Part shown: piece by piece, positions 45,875 through 57,396 of the stretch
How the letters are laid out: the number at the start of each line of letters is the position of its first letter
How positions within the stretch are numbered: the first letter of the stretch is position 1
From: Thuidium tamariscinum
Taxonomy: Eukaryota; Streptophyta; Bryopsida; Hypnales; Thuidiaceae
NCBI GenBank assembly: GCA_947034885.2
Contig: OX344750.2
Span: 11,836,053 to 11,900,052, forward strand
Length of the DNA stretch: 64,000 nt
Reading direction: 5' to 3'
Program-made: the position numbers and the translations under genes
The notes under the pieces: model-generated
Told to the model about the DNA's origin: nothing
The model's database searches: none
What the model saw: the letters and a program-made list of their open reading frames with translations, nothing else

Positions 45875-48239
45875 ATGGCCTTAAACCCTGGAGAGATGGT
45901 ACTACATGTAGAGAACCCCCCCATGGCAGAGAACCAGGAGGTGGTAATTGCTGGAAATCACCCCCTAGTGGTAGAAAACCAGGAGATGGTAACCCATGAA
46001 GGTGAACCCCCACACAGGAGGCGTCGTGGGAACAAGAGCACTGTAGACTGGGCGACTTTCAACACTGGAGAAGTTTTGGCCGGGCACGGGTGGGAACAGG
46101 CGCTTGAGCCATGGACCCGCACCACATGTCAGAGATACGTGGACTGGGCCCACATCAACCGCCATTTTCCACGGGAGAGAAATGAGACGCAAGTGCGATC
46201 TGGCGTTGCATTGATCAAGTATTGCGTACACCCAACGTTCAAGAAGCGGTTGACCGAGGTGGCATTGGCACTTTGGGGGACCCTCTCGAAGAAGGATGGG
46301 ACCCTCGCATTGTGTCAAATGGCGTATGCGGAGGTTTTTTTGGGCAAGGACGTGGATTGGAACACGTATCCGGCTAAACAACGGGGCGGCCGTTTCCCTA
46401 CTAAAAGCCGTAGAATTCCACCAAATCCTGAAGTGCAATTGGAAGGCGAAGGAGTGGCTGGGGCACAAGGGGACGAAGCGGCGGCCGCGGACCCCATGGA
46501 GGTCGACAATGCACCTCAAGGCGCCAACGAACAAAATCCGGTGGCTCCCGAATTGGAGGCGCCCATTGCCGGTCCAAGCGAGCCTATGCCACTCGCCATT
46601 CACCCAATTCCCCCGTCCATGACAATTAATGAAGTATTTGGAGCAAATGGGGAATTAGAGGCATTACGTGCATTGGTGATTAAGCTGCGTGAGGATGGTG
46701 CAAAAGCTGAGCGAAGGCACGAGATGGAGGTACAAGCCCACAACGCACAAGTGAAGGCTTTGGAGGAAACGAATGCTAAGTTACTAGCAAGTAACATTGA
46801 CTTGCTTGAACGTGAACGTCACCAAAGCACGGATGGCACTCCACCATTGGATGAGGTCGTGGAGCGGGCCACATATGGTCTAATTGAGCCAGCTGACCCA
46901 TTGACGGTGCGCCGGGTGCGGCCTCATGGTATATTCCCAACACCACATTTTCGTGGTGAGAGTTCAAATGCGGCAACCCAATCAACAGATGCATTGGGCC
47001 AAGAGTTCATAAGCGTTGAGCGCGTGGCATACGATGCCCTTGTGGCACGAGCGGAGCGTGCAGAGGGCGAGTGCAATGAGGCCAAGGCCAACATGGAGAC
47101 TGTATCAGTGGCTTTGGAGGGACTACAGGACGAGTTGGCATTTGTAAATGCCATGAAGGATAGATTGTTGCAACAAACGTCAACTACGAGGGAGCAAAAG
47201 TTGCTTGCCATGAGCAACATGAGATTGGCATGCACTTTGGCTATGAACGAGGTCGCACAACTGCAGCGTGAAGTCAGGAGAATAGCTGCAGAATTTAGAG
47301 ATGGTAGCCAACGTTATTTTGGCTTGACATCGTGGGCCCGACTGGAGGATATGTTTCCAGTTACATTGCCCCAAAATCGCGATAATGCAAGCATTGATTG
47401 GGACGGGCATCCGCATCTAGACTTCCAATTCAACACCGCGAGATATCGATACGGGCCCGTGGATAGAGAAGGCAATGCCCCCTTACTGTGGCCCATAGTT
47501 CCCCGAGTTTGTGAAGGATGGAACGACGTGTACGATTTGCATGGAACCGTTTGGACCCGAGGGTGGATTTTGCCTTGGAACGTGTGGACATATGTACCAC
47601 CCCGGATGTCTCATTCCGCACATGGTCACAAGAAAGCGGTGCGCACAATGCAAGGCTCCTTTGCACCGGCGGTTGTACGTCCAATTTGGGTTGGAGGATT
47701 ACATGCCCCCACACTTCGAGTTGAACGAAGAGAACTTGCCTGGCGATGAGAATAGAGGGAGTTGGGGTAATGACATGATATGGATGTGGAAGTGGGGCCA
47801 TGACAGTAGACACCTCGCCGTGCGCAGCGTGCAAGACATTCCGTGGAACGATGATGCGGAGATTACGGAGGTGTGCAAGAAGCTGATTAGTGCGGGCGAT
47901 CCAAGGCGGCGAGTATTTTTTGGCCAACTTGTTGGTGGCCATTGGGACTTGGACCGACAAGAGTTCGTGCGCCAACCACATCCAGAGAATGTGGTTTTTG
48001 ACTCCAGTGGAAATCCTATCGGAATACTCCAAGACATGGATCATGAGGCACAAATGAGGTTCATCGAAGACACTACGTTCAATGAGGTGCAAATGTTGTC
48101 AACCATTTCTTCCTACTTGCACGATCGATATGATCGGACCGTAGTGGCTACGTTGAACAGTTTGCAATCTAGAGAAGGATTGCAAGATTTTTTGAGAAAT
48201 AGTATAGGCAGAGGCATTGTAGAACCAGAACAAGGTTGA
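45875..48239 (+). CDS. Coiled-coil protein with C-terminal RING finger, cargo of the hAT element; one frameshift
   Basis: The first ATG is at 45875, just after a GTGTGCAG acceptor, so a 5' UTR intron is likely. The first frame gives an N-terminal part with WATFNTGEVLAGHGWEQ, not recognised. Heptad-rich helical stretches (ELEALRALVIKLRED, LLERERHQ, later EAKANMETVSVALEGLQDEL) follow. Near 47499-47512 the frame changes. One surplus C in TTCCCCGAG would explain it. The second frame encodes a RING finger CTIC..CLGTCGHMYHPGC..CAQC, a classic zinc-binding E3 ligase pattern, and a further 180 residues to TGA 48237-48239. It may act as a ubiquitin ligase, but its partners are unknown. The frameshift could be a sequence error or true decay. 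No TAG interruptions are present. Confidence 0.75.
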
Positions 48240-48599
48240 ATACCTTCTGGTGATGAGTTAGGCCATTAGACGGATGTATAGTATATTAGTATTGTAAATA
48301 GTATTTGGCTATGACGACCATTTACGAGCGTTTGTTGCTCATGTTGCAAAAGTACATTTTTTAGGCAATGAAGCATTTTCATTTTTCTCGTACAACTGTA
48401 TTGTTTGTTAAACACTTAAACTGAAAACTTAACCATGAACAAATGAAAAGAATACTCAATACGTTTGCTTGAAATGTATGTGCAACAAGTTCATTTAAAT
48501 CCAATGCCATACTTTCACTTAAAGTAGATTTTGTAAGTTCACTTTTAAAAATTGCCAAAATTCTATTTTTTACATATGCCACAAGTATATATGCTTTTG
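48240..48599. other. 3' flank of the RING gene, no feature
   Basis: AT-rich, no supported gene. The transcript end should lie here, but no poly(A) signal stands out. Confidence 0.5.
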
Positions 48600-49830
48600 T
48601 TTTTGATTCCCACCATTTCGAATTTTTTTAATCAAACCATTAACCCAAGTTTTTCCCACCGCATTTTTCCACATTTTTTTTTCCACATGTCAAACCATAA
48701 CCATTTTTTTACCCTAACCCATTTCCATTTGTTAGATTCAAACCCTTTCCATATTTTAGATTGAACCCATTTCCATATTTTTATTAGTCGAACCATGAAC
48801 ACATTTTTTTAAACCATTTCTATATTTTTTTGTCGTCCACATTTCAAACCATCAACGTTCTTTTTTATTCAAAGCATTCCCATTTTATTGATTCAAACTA
48901 TTTCCAATTTGAGCCTTAACCATTAAGGCATTAACATTTTTTTTCCAAACCATTTCTAAATGTTTTTTATTCAACATTTCAAACCATTTCCATATTATTT
49001 TTAATCAAACCCTGAACACATTTTCTTTCCAACTTATTTCCATATTTTTTTTAGTCAAACCATTAACACATTTTTTTTCACGACCCTTTCTATAAGTTTT
49101 TTTCCAACCTTTCAAACCATTGCCTTTTTTTTTATTCAACCCATTTCCATTTTTTTTTTTATTCGAAGCATTTTCATATATTTTTTAGTCGAAACATGAA
49201 CACATTTTTTTTCCAAACCATTTCTATATTTTTTTGTATTCAACATTTCAAATTATTAACTTTTTTTTAATTCAAAGCATTTCCTTTTTCTTTTTCTTTG
49301 ATTCAAACCATTTCCATATTTTTTTTAGTTGAACTATTAACCCATCTTTTTTCCAAACCATTTCTATATTTTTCTTTCTAACACCCTATACCATTACCGT
49401 TTTTCTTTACTCAAAACTTGGCCATTTTTTTACCCTAAACCATTTCCATATTTATTCTAGTCAAACAATTAACACATTTTTTCTCCAAACCATTTCTAAA
49501 TTTGTTTTTCCAACATTTCAACCCATTTCCATATTTCTTTTAGTCAAACCCTAATCACATTTTTTTCCCAACCCATTTCCAAATTTTTTTGGTCGAGCCA
49601 TTAACACATTTTTTTCCAAACCCTTTCTATATTTTTTTTTCATTCAACATTTCAAACCATTAACGTTTTTTTTATTCAAACCATTTCCATAATTTTTTTA
49701 TTCGAACAATTAACACATTTTTTTTCAAAACCAGTTTTACATTTTTTTTTATTCACAATTCCAAACCATTAACGTTATTTTCATTCAAACCATTTCCTTT
49801 TTTTTGATTCAAACCACCAAAACCTTTTTT
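48600..49830. repeat. Right A/T-rich repeat array of element 2
   Basis: Many irregular units of AAACCATTTCCATATTTTTT, AGTCAAACCATTAACACATT and TTTTATTCAAACCATT. It is inverted relative to the array at 42790-43215 and about three times longer. Noncoding. Confidence 0.8.
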
Positions 49831-49992
49831 TTAAATACAAAATATATATTATATTTAGACTATGGAAGGCCTAAAATACAAAACCATGGGAAATTATTTT
49901 TTGAGAGATGGTTAAACCTCATAGACTAATGAGAAAATTTTGATTGCGAATATGAACTCAGACTTTTAAGTCTTACAAATAAAGAGTTCCAG

Positions 49993-50470
49993 TCCACGGA
50001 GCCTAGGCCGTCCATCCTGACCGTCGACGGCACGGCCAGGCCGTCCATCGAACCTAGGCCGTCCAACCTTCCTCTCAATCCAAGCCGTCCTTCCCAAGCG
50101 TAGACCGTACCCAGACCGTCGATCTGGAGGCGTCCGTCCAGGCCGTCCACTGGACGTCCTGTCCATCGGGGCCGTCCATACCCCGCGAGCGGGGCCGTCC
50201 CCTAAAACCGTCCACCGGATCCGGACCGTCCGCAGAACCCAGAGTGTCCATCCAAGCCGTCCAGTCAGCCAGGACCGTCCATCAGAACTGTCCACCGAGC
50301 ACGTCCTTCCAGGCCGTCCACGGAGGTCGTCCGTGAGGGCGTCCACGGCCGCTGTCACGATTTTCCATCCTCTGTCGCGGATTCTGTCGTGAATTTCATC
50401 CTGACGGACGCTCGGCTCCCCGTCACGTCAGCGGACGGACATCCTGACGGACGGACGTGACGCGACGGAA
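49993..50470. repeat. GACGG/CCGTC block 4, right subterminal
   Basis: CCGTCCA and GGCCGTCC words recur at short, irregular spacing, ending in CCTGACGGACGGACGTGACG just inside the right end. No gene lies next to it, unlike blocks 1-3. Confidence 0.8.
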
Positions 50471-50487
50471 GCAACCCTGCCTACATC
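50447..50487 (-). repeat. Right end of element 2: terminal repeat and target duplication
   Basis: The minus strand reads CAGGGTTGCTTCCGTCGCGT from 50479 inward. CCTACATC at 50480-50487 repeats the left flank exactly. Confidence 0.85.
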
Positions 50488-51719
50488 TCAATTTGTTTAT
50501 GGTGATGGAAATAATTTGATCTACAAATGATATATTTACATTGTCATTCATTTGTAATAATTTTAAGATTGTGCATCCACTTGGTTATTTTTTGCATAGA
50601 TAGACTGCAATCTCCATCTTACAACTCTATTAATATTATGTAAAGCAAGCCAATGTAGGTAGAGGGAATCTAAAAGAAGATAAGAAGAAAAAGAATTCAA
50701 AACAACATTTGATATTCAAACTATAAGAACACTGTCAAGGTTTTACTAGATGGTCAATCCATGCTAGGATATGACAAGCATCATTTTAGCCCCCACCGCA
50801 AACTGGGCCACTGTCCAAAAGTGACTAGCATCTCCAAAAATGACTTCCCAAATGCCATCCTCTCATCCTTGCCAACTTCTACAAATTTTCTGTAGCTTGT
50901 TTTTTGTCAAGTTGCCTTCAATGTTATGGTCTTGGTTATTAGGCCAAATTTCTTTTCATATCCTCTCTGTAAGTTGTAGTCCCAACTAGAGCTTGCAGGT
51001 CGGCGGTTGATAGGAACATGATTTTGTCATCAAGAAAAATTAAGTTAATTTTTTCTTCCACCATTCTCACATGTTGAGTGTTACGAAAGACTACAATATC
51101 TTGTCTCTTAGGAGGGCTACGGATCGGAGGAGAATTCTTGGGAGCCCGCGGCAAATTTGGAGAATGCACCAATGGTGGTGGCAAAGTTTCGTAAGAAGCA
51201 CCCTGAAGCATGAGCACTAGACTGTAGGTGAGCTCCACCTAAGAAGGGGGATAATGTTACAAACTAGTCCGTAACAACGGTTATGCCGATTGGAGGTTGG
51301 TTACTCTTCCTCCTTCCTTTATAAACCATGTGAGGAGGTTTGTTCCTCACTTGACATTTTGCTTAATAGAATGAAACGCTTTCAATGTCACTTCCGTGCC
51401 TTAGTCGTGATTGCTCCTACATTGGATTATGATAGCTAAATGGAAATGGAATGTCGACTCTTGGTTTCGTATCTTAACATTGAGAATGAGTAGGGGGGTG
51501 GGGGGTTGAACCAACCTATGGCTTAGAAGGACAATAGGAAAGTAGTGGAGACCTTGTAGTAAGCCTTCTTTCCAATGAAACATTAGAAATGCTCTAAGAT
51601 CAAATGTTTAATGTTGAACTAAACTATAATGATATAACTTTCAAGCAATACAGTCTTTCAATGAGACCAATCTTTCTATTCATCCCTTAAATTCCTACAC
51701 TATGTTCTTACCACAAATG
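50488..51719. other. Intergenic DNA right of element 2, no gene seen
   Basis: A 99-codon minus-strand frame (50939-51238) carries SLVLMLQGASYETLPPPLV and ends in GTTTYREDMKRN. It is Pro-rich and may be a fragment of a retroelement polyprotein, but I cannot support that. Confidence 0.4.
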
Positions 51720-52625
51720 CTCCAAAACTCTCTTTTCTAGTACTATACAAGTACCAAATTTTGGAAAAAAAAACATTTTTGGATACATGTTGCTATAGGA
51801 TCTTGTAGTATGTTGTCTGAAAAACATGTTGAAAAAATTTCAAAAATTCCCACCACATGGATTGCAAGATATGAGCTTTCAAATTCAAATAGATTCTATT
51901 TGTGGCCTTGTGAAAAAGTGGGCATGTAGCTACACTTCACAAACTCACATTTATATGAAAAAATGTTCATGTTGGCAAGCCTTCTTTGAATTCAATCTTC
52001 AAGTCAAGTTGGCTATATGCTTGAAACATTTGAGATCATTTTGAATTCTACAACATATAGGAAAAAAATAGTAAGTAGAAAGAAATAGAGAATGATTCAA
52101 AATGCAAAATTGTTAAAAACTTGGTTATAGAATTGAAAAATGCCAGCTCCAATGGTTGCTATGTTGTAATAAACAATTTCATTCTATCATTTGATTCTTT
52201 TCAAAAAAATATTGAAAATTGAGTAAAATAAAGGACTTCAAAGTTTGTTTTAGAATAGAGAATCCATAACTACTTGCAAACAAAAATTCCTTGTAACTTT
52301 TGATTCATTGATCAAAATGGAAGGATATGAAGCTTTTCAAGTACATATAAATCTAAAAAACTTATTTCAAATTTAAAAGAAAAAAAAGTGATTTCTTCTA
52401 AAGTACCCAAATTGCCCATTTATAGCAAAAGATAATATATTAGGCCATAGCTTTTGACTCATATTTTCAAATGTCTTGAATTTTGGTCCACATGAAAGAT
52501 ATCCCTTGTCTACACCTTCTATTATAGTTTAGGTACAAAATATGGAAATCTTTAGTCACATGTATATACCTAAAATTGCTAAATATTTGCCAAATTCAAT
52601 AAATTGGTCCCTTAGGGGTCAATTA
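51720..52625 (+). repeat. Dispersed repeat R2, copy
   Basis: Follows the R2 copy at 11877-12808 in order: GATTGCAAGATAT, GTTGGCTATATGCTTGAAA, TGTAATAAACAAT, AAAATAAAGGACTTCAAAG, and ends GGTCCCTTAGGGGTCAATTAA. Confidence 0.6.
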
Positions 52626-53089
52626 ATATACATTTGGCTTTGAGTGGAGATTATTTAAAAAAATTTAATATGCTCCAAATCAATGTGTGATTTAATAAAA
52701 AAAAATTTTAAAGTAGTCTACATGGGCTATGATTTTATGATTCCTTTATTTTTGTTAATGACAACTATATATGGTATTATAGTATAGTGACTAGGAAATG
52801 AGTCATAGGAAAACCTTTATGCATGCTAAGCACAAATTTTAGAAGATTCTGGAAAGCAATGAAGATGAACCATTGGTCACATGTGGGTGTATCAAAAGTT
52901 GTGCAATTTGGAAAATTTATAAACATCCATGAATCTAAATAGAATGATAATGGACACCTCCGATACAAACTTCTCAAGTAATTACAACCTTTTGAACAAT
53001 AGAAGAAAGTTTCTAATGAAAAATCATGAAATGAAAAGCAAACACCACTCATGCATCATGGAAAACTTTGCAAGGTAGCTATGGTTTTC

Positions 53090-53520
53090 AATCATAGACT
53101 CTATACCTACCCACAAACTAAAACTCTTCATAACTTTCATCTCATTAATCAAAATCAAATGATTCAAAGCTTCCCATAAATCGAGAGAATTAATTTCAAA
53201 TTTTCATTTCTTGAAAAAGTGATTTTTAAAGAAGGTATTGGAACTCCGTAGATTGCATCCATGCAATGGAAATCACATATCATGCAATAATTTTTTGACC
53301 ATATAGTCAATAGTTATGAATTTTTTGAGGCCTTAATAATTTTTTGACCATATAGTCAATAGTTATGAATTTTTTGAGGCCTTAAAGCTACTCTTTGAGC
53401 ACATGCTCTATGAAATTTTCAAAGAAAAAAGAACAAAAACTCCATTCGAAGTGAGCTCTCCAAAATTACTATACTACCAAAAAAAAAATGCAATTTTTGC
53501 AATTAGGGATTAATGATGTG
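53090..53520 (+). repeat. Partial R2 copy with a 49-bp tandem duplication
   Basis: R2-like phrases (ACAAACTAAAACTCTTCATA, CATTAATCAAAATCAAATGA) occur here. Between 53288 and 53385 a 49-bp unit beginning TAATTTTTTGACCATATAGT is present twice with almost no change, a recent duplication. Confidence 0.6.
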
Positions 53521-53681
53521 TATAGATGTATTGTTCAATATTTGCCTACTCATTCTTATGAAAGAAAATGATTCCACTCAATAGAAGAGCTCATTCATTT
53601 CTAATCACTTTCCATTTTCAATCTATAGGATGCTCTCTTTCCATGAAGTAGTGGCACAATTCTCGGAGCAAGGCTATCAAC

Positions 53682-53975
53682 TAGTCCTTGGTTGATTTTG
53701 CAATCAGCCTATGGTTACAAATAGAAAGGTCTATCAAATTCTGCATTCAAAAACTTGCACTCTAAATATGCATACTGCTTAATAGTCTTTGGTTGATTTT
53801 GCAATCAGCCTATGGTTACAAATAGAAAGGTCTATCAAATTTTGCATTCAAAAACTTGCACTCTAAATATGCATAGTGCTTAATAGTCCTTGGTTGATTT
53901 TGCATGGTTACAAATAGAAAGGTCTATCAAATTCTGCATTCAAAAACTTGCACTCTAAATATGCATACTGCTTAA
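53682..53975 (+). repeat. Tandem triplication, 101-bp unit
   Basis: Units begin TAGTCCTTGGTTGATTTTGC at 53682, 53783 and 53884. They differ by only a few bases, and the third lacks about 9 bp (AATCAGCCT). Noncoding, recent. Confidence 0.9.
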
Positions 53976-55603
53976 GTGCTTGAAAATGGTCCTACTGAAG
54001 TAAATGAATATATTTGCAATTGTATAAATAGAGGTTTTAAAGTTACATTTCCACAGGAGCAATCTGGTAAGATTAAAAAAAAATGACATTACATCGAATG
54101 GACCCGGTGGACTCCATACTAGAACTCTTGCGTGACGTAGTGCTCAGCTCTGTAGTCTGTACTTGACAGTCAAAGTGTGCTGCCTGGGATTGACTGGTAT
54201 GAGTGGTAAGCTTATCAATGGCGTAATCCAAATTCAAATGAAAAGATCCACACAGCGCAGACTCCTTGAGTAAATTTACTGGTCTTTCGAAGAGGAGGCA
54301 ATGGGCTTTCTTAAGTTAATTATTTCTAGAAGGTCAAGGTCCATCTATGGACGTAAACTAGATCTCAATACATTAGTTTTCAACAATTCGTTCACCAAAC
54401 TTCAACAATGGCTACTTCCGAGGAAGGAAGAAAATGTTTCAAGAATGGTTGGTAGATAGAGGTGAAGCATTCTACAGGGATTCGTGTAACTAAATTTAGA
54501 TAGAACTGCAGCACCAACATGTAGAAAACAAGGTATGAGGCACTTGTTTGTCTACTGGGCTAGCAACCATTAAATGTGCAATATCAAGATGGTCCAGTCA
54601 ATGCAAGCATGAGCTGTTTTCAAAAATTGTGGAAATCATAGGGATCCAACCACCAACTATCATCAATCAATAACTAAGTTAATACCAAATTTCACCAGGT
54701 CCATGACCAACTTTCACCAGTGGCTAGTGACAGGCAAGGGAGAGGGAAAATCGGTGCAACACCAGCTGAAGAAACAACGCTACGGCAATCATAATATGTG
54801 CCATAAACAAAAGTGTACTCAATATTGCGATCAGCGATTATTTCCAAGTACTAGAGAAAAGCAACCGCGACAATCTGTTAAATATCATGCAAGAAGCTCA
54901 CTGCACAACTGCACTGCGCAGATAAAACTTCAAAAAGAATGTGGAGATCAGAAGAAAGTTAAATTCTGAGGATACACAGGTCCAGAACGGCCCTACTACA
55001 ACAAGACCCATATGGGTAAGCGAATCCGTACTCTTCCACTATATCTAAAACAACCACTTCAGAGGGTGTTGCGCAAGCCTAATTCTATCCGACCAAACAT
55101 CCCCGCACCCTAATCTACAAACTACGCTGATCGAACAGATGAGCAAGACCCAGATTGCTATATTACAGTCACCACAATTTATACGTAAGAGGGTGTCAGA
55201 GTTGGCCCACAGAAGAAGATAATTTCGGAAGCGAGTTCCAAAACTATGCGAGGGAGGTAGTACTTTGAGGAAAAAAGAATCACGTCATGCCCAATTTGGT
55301 AGCAAACCTCCAAAATGCAGTGCAGGTTTGACACCCCTGTACAGTGACGAGCAGTGAGAAACAAATCAACAATGCACAACCAACCTTTGTGAATGACGGG
55401 AAGAATGTATACTTACACCAAAAAAAGACCATTGCTTTCTTGGTAAAAGCAATTGCAACCTTAAGCTCGAGTTCAGATCTCTTGCGCAATCTTCAAGTCG
55501 ATCTTCTACAATTCCAATATACCTCTAATAGGATTAGGATTCCAAGAATTCGTGCACCGACTCTCCCTTCATTAGCATCCACGAGCTTGAAGGGGTTTAG
55601 GGT
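53976..55603. other. Region downstream of the ENPP-like gene, no gene seen
   Basis: No recognisable protein on either strand. The 3' UTR of the ENPP-like gene should lie at the right end. An 88-codon frame at 54703-54969 is Lys/Gln-rich and unsupported. Confidence 0.5.
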
Positions 55604-57046
55604 TTAGGATTTAGGCAAAAGGACAGTCTCGGCAAACGAAGAGGTGCCGTTGTTGGGTGCACCCGAGATTCCCAAAATAGACGTCATGACATTGTACAGC
55701 TGTACATTCTCGAACGACGGCACCTTCTTCCCTCTCGCAAACTGCGGCCCACGTCCGAAGAAAATCGTCCTCATCGAGAGATACGCATTGTCATACCCAT
55801 GAGCACCCCCGCACATGGATCGGTTAGTCCTCTTCTCCGCCAATCGGTATCCCTCCGCCAACATGCCAATAATCGGCTGAATCCTGTCACTCCCGGAGAA
55901 ATGCAACCTCGCAGGCAAATCCTCTTTCAAATACATCTTCACAAACTCTGCATTCTTCACTTTCCCGGACCCCAGCCCCTTCGTGATGTTCTGAAACACT
56001 TCTCCGATATCCACCCCCGGCGGTGGTCGAATGGACAACACGGGATAGAAAGAATCAATCCACTCTGTCGGAACCTTAATCCAGGGCGCAAGGTCTTCAA
56101 GGTATATCACCTTATCAGGACAGTTCCCCACCATCCCGTGATCTCCAACCATGATAATCGTGACATCATCAAGAATCCCACGCTTCTCCAACCCGTCCAT
56201 CAACCTACCAATCATACGATCAATTCGCACAACTTGGTCCGTGATTTGGGGTGCATCAGGTCCGTAGACGTGTCCTTCCTCATCAGGCTCCTCGAAGTAG
56301 AGCGTGATCAGACTAGGTCGAAGACTTTCAGGCAAATCGGTGTACTCTAAGACGCGGTCAACACGATTCTCGAACGGGATAGAGCCGTTGTAATGCGGGC
56401 AAAACGGCTGCGGACATGTCCACGGCCCTTTCACAACTTCACTCCCCGGCCAGAAGAACGTCGCGGCAGGGAGGCCGTTCTTCAGCACCGTCTCCCAGAT
56501 CGGCTCCCCAAGCCACCACTTAGGGTTATGGTTCTGCATCGTGAACTTCTCCGTGCTATTCGGGTCAGGGTCGCTGAAGTAGTTCCCGATCACTCCGTGC
56601 CAGGCGGGGTACAGCCCTGTGACGATGGAGTAGTGATTCGGAAACGTCAAAGAAGGATAAACAGGGATCATGCCGGTCTCGGCTTCCGTCCCATTCAGTC
56701 GTAATCTATCGATATTCGGCGTCGGCACCTTAAAATGATAACCCCAGCGGAAGCCGTCGGAGGAAATCAAGATGACCATAGGGCGGTTCAGCTTCTGCAA
56801 AGGGCGCGCCGTTCCCCATTCGCGAGTGCAGGGGTCGCCGCTGGCGCCGTCGCTGAAGCTCGAAAGCACCAGCCACACCACTAAGCCGTTGAGAAGTGGA
56901 AATGCGGTTGCCCAGAAGACCCAATTCCTGCGCAGGGAGCTGTCGACGGGGGACTGTGGAGTAACGAAGTGGGGGAGGAGAGGCGCATCGAGAGGGGGCG
57001 CGAGGTGCGCATCCTTCAAACGGACCTTCTGCTTCGGGTCCACCAT
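55604..57046 (-). CDS. Type I phosphodiesterase / nucleotide pyrophosphatase (ENPP-like), membrane-anchored
   Basis: Single exon, 480 codons, ATG 57046 to TAA 55604. Residues about 42-63 form one hydrophobic segment, so the protein is probably a type II membrane protein with its catalytic part in the secretory lumen or apoplast. The alkaline-phosphatase-like fold is complete. SSDGFRWGY holds the first metal Asp, YPSLTFPNHYSIVTGLYP the catalytic Thr, EEPDEEGHVYGP the Asp and His, MVGDHGM the Asp-His pair and GGAHGYDN the last metal His. The family hydrolyses pyrophosphate or phosphodiester bonds of nucleotides and nucleotide sugars. Length fits plant members. The stop overlaps a TTTAGG-like sequence. 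No defect is seen. It is a host gene, unrelated to the transposons. Confidence 0.94.
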   Translation of the reverse strand: MVDPKQKVRLKDAHLAPPLDAPLLPHFVTPQSPVDSSLRRNWVFWATAFPLLNGLVVWLVLSSFSDGASGDPCTREWGTARPLQKLNRPMVILISSDGFRWGYHFKVPTPNIDRLRLNGTEAETGMIPVYPSLTFPNHYSIVTGLYPAWHGVIGNYFSDPDPNSTEKFTMQNHNPKWWLGEPIWETVLKNGLPAATFFWPGSEVVKGPWTCPQPFCPHYNGSIPFENRVDRVLEYTDLPESLRPSLITLYFEEPDEEGHVYGPDAPQITDQVVRIDRMIGRLMDGLEKRGILDDVTIIMVGDHGMVGNCPDKVIYLEDLAPWIKVPTEWIDSFYPVLSIRPPPGVDIGEVFQNITKGLGSGKVKNAEFVKMYLKEDLPARLHFSGSDRIQPIIGMLAEGYRLAEKRTNRSMCGGAHGYDNAYLSMRTIFFGRGPQFARGKKVPSFENVQLYNVMTSILGISGAPNNGTSSFAETVLLPKS

Positions 57047-57396
57047 AGCTAACTATTGCTCTGCAACGGAGAATGGGAAACAAGCAACACTGAACCAGAG
57101 CTTACTGAGATTGGGAGATGGCGTTCAAAAGACTCACGGACTCCTACATTGCCATAGCCACTTTCGCCAGTGTTCAAGCTCCATCAGAATAGCTCGGTTC
57201 CTTAACATGCAAATCTCTTGCTAGACACATAAAACCCGAGGAACCGAGGCAGCGAGGAAGACGATCAGAAACAGAAACCCTAATGAGTGGCCCGAGGTTC
57301 TGATTGTATCTGTTGCTCCGGGACCTCTGTAATGTCACAGCAGAGTTCCCAAATAGTTTTGCATCTGATCTTGTGAAGTTTTGTAACATGAGTGGT

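Larger units (their letters stand above)
34962..50479. mobile_element. Giant hAT transposon (element 2), about 15.5 kb, with kinase and RING cargo genes
   Basis: The left end starts CAGGGTTG and the right end finishes CAACCCTG, a typical hAT terminus. The 8 bp before the left end (34954-34961) and after the right end (50480-50487) are both CCTACATC, a perfect 8-bp target duplication as hAT elements make. Inside are an hAT transposase gene, a protein-kinase-like gene on the opposite strand and a coiled-coil/RING gene. Four GACGG/CCGTC-rich blocks lie within, two of them at the ends. No second pair of hAT ends was seen at the internal blocks, so I read it as one element. The size is far above the usual few kilobases for hAT. 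Confidence 0.85.

Noticed and set aside
16552-50479. A suppressor tRNA gene reading TAG inside either giant element
   Set aside because: I looked for the T-arm pattern GGTTCGAANCC and a cloverleaf with CTA anticodon by eye and found none. GTTCGAAC near 20746 lacks the rest of a tRNA.
34962-50479. Two separate hAT elements, one with the kinase and one with the RING gene
   Set aside because: No CAGGGTTG/CAACCCTG ends with 8-bp duplications are seen at the internal blocks. Only the outer pair fits.
55799-56704. Plus-strand open frames opposite the ENPP-like gene
   Set aside because: They are antisense to a well-conserved catalytic domain and show no features of their own.
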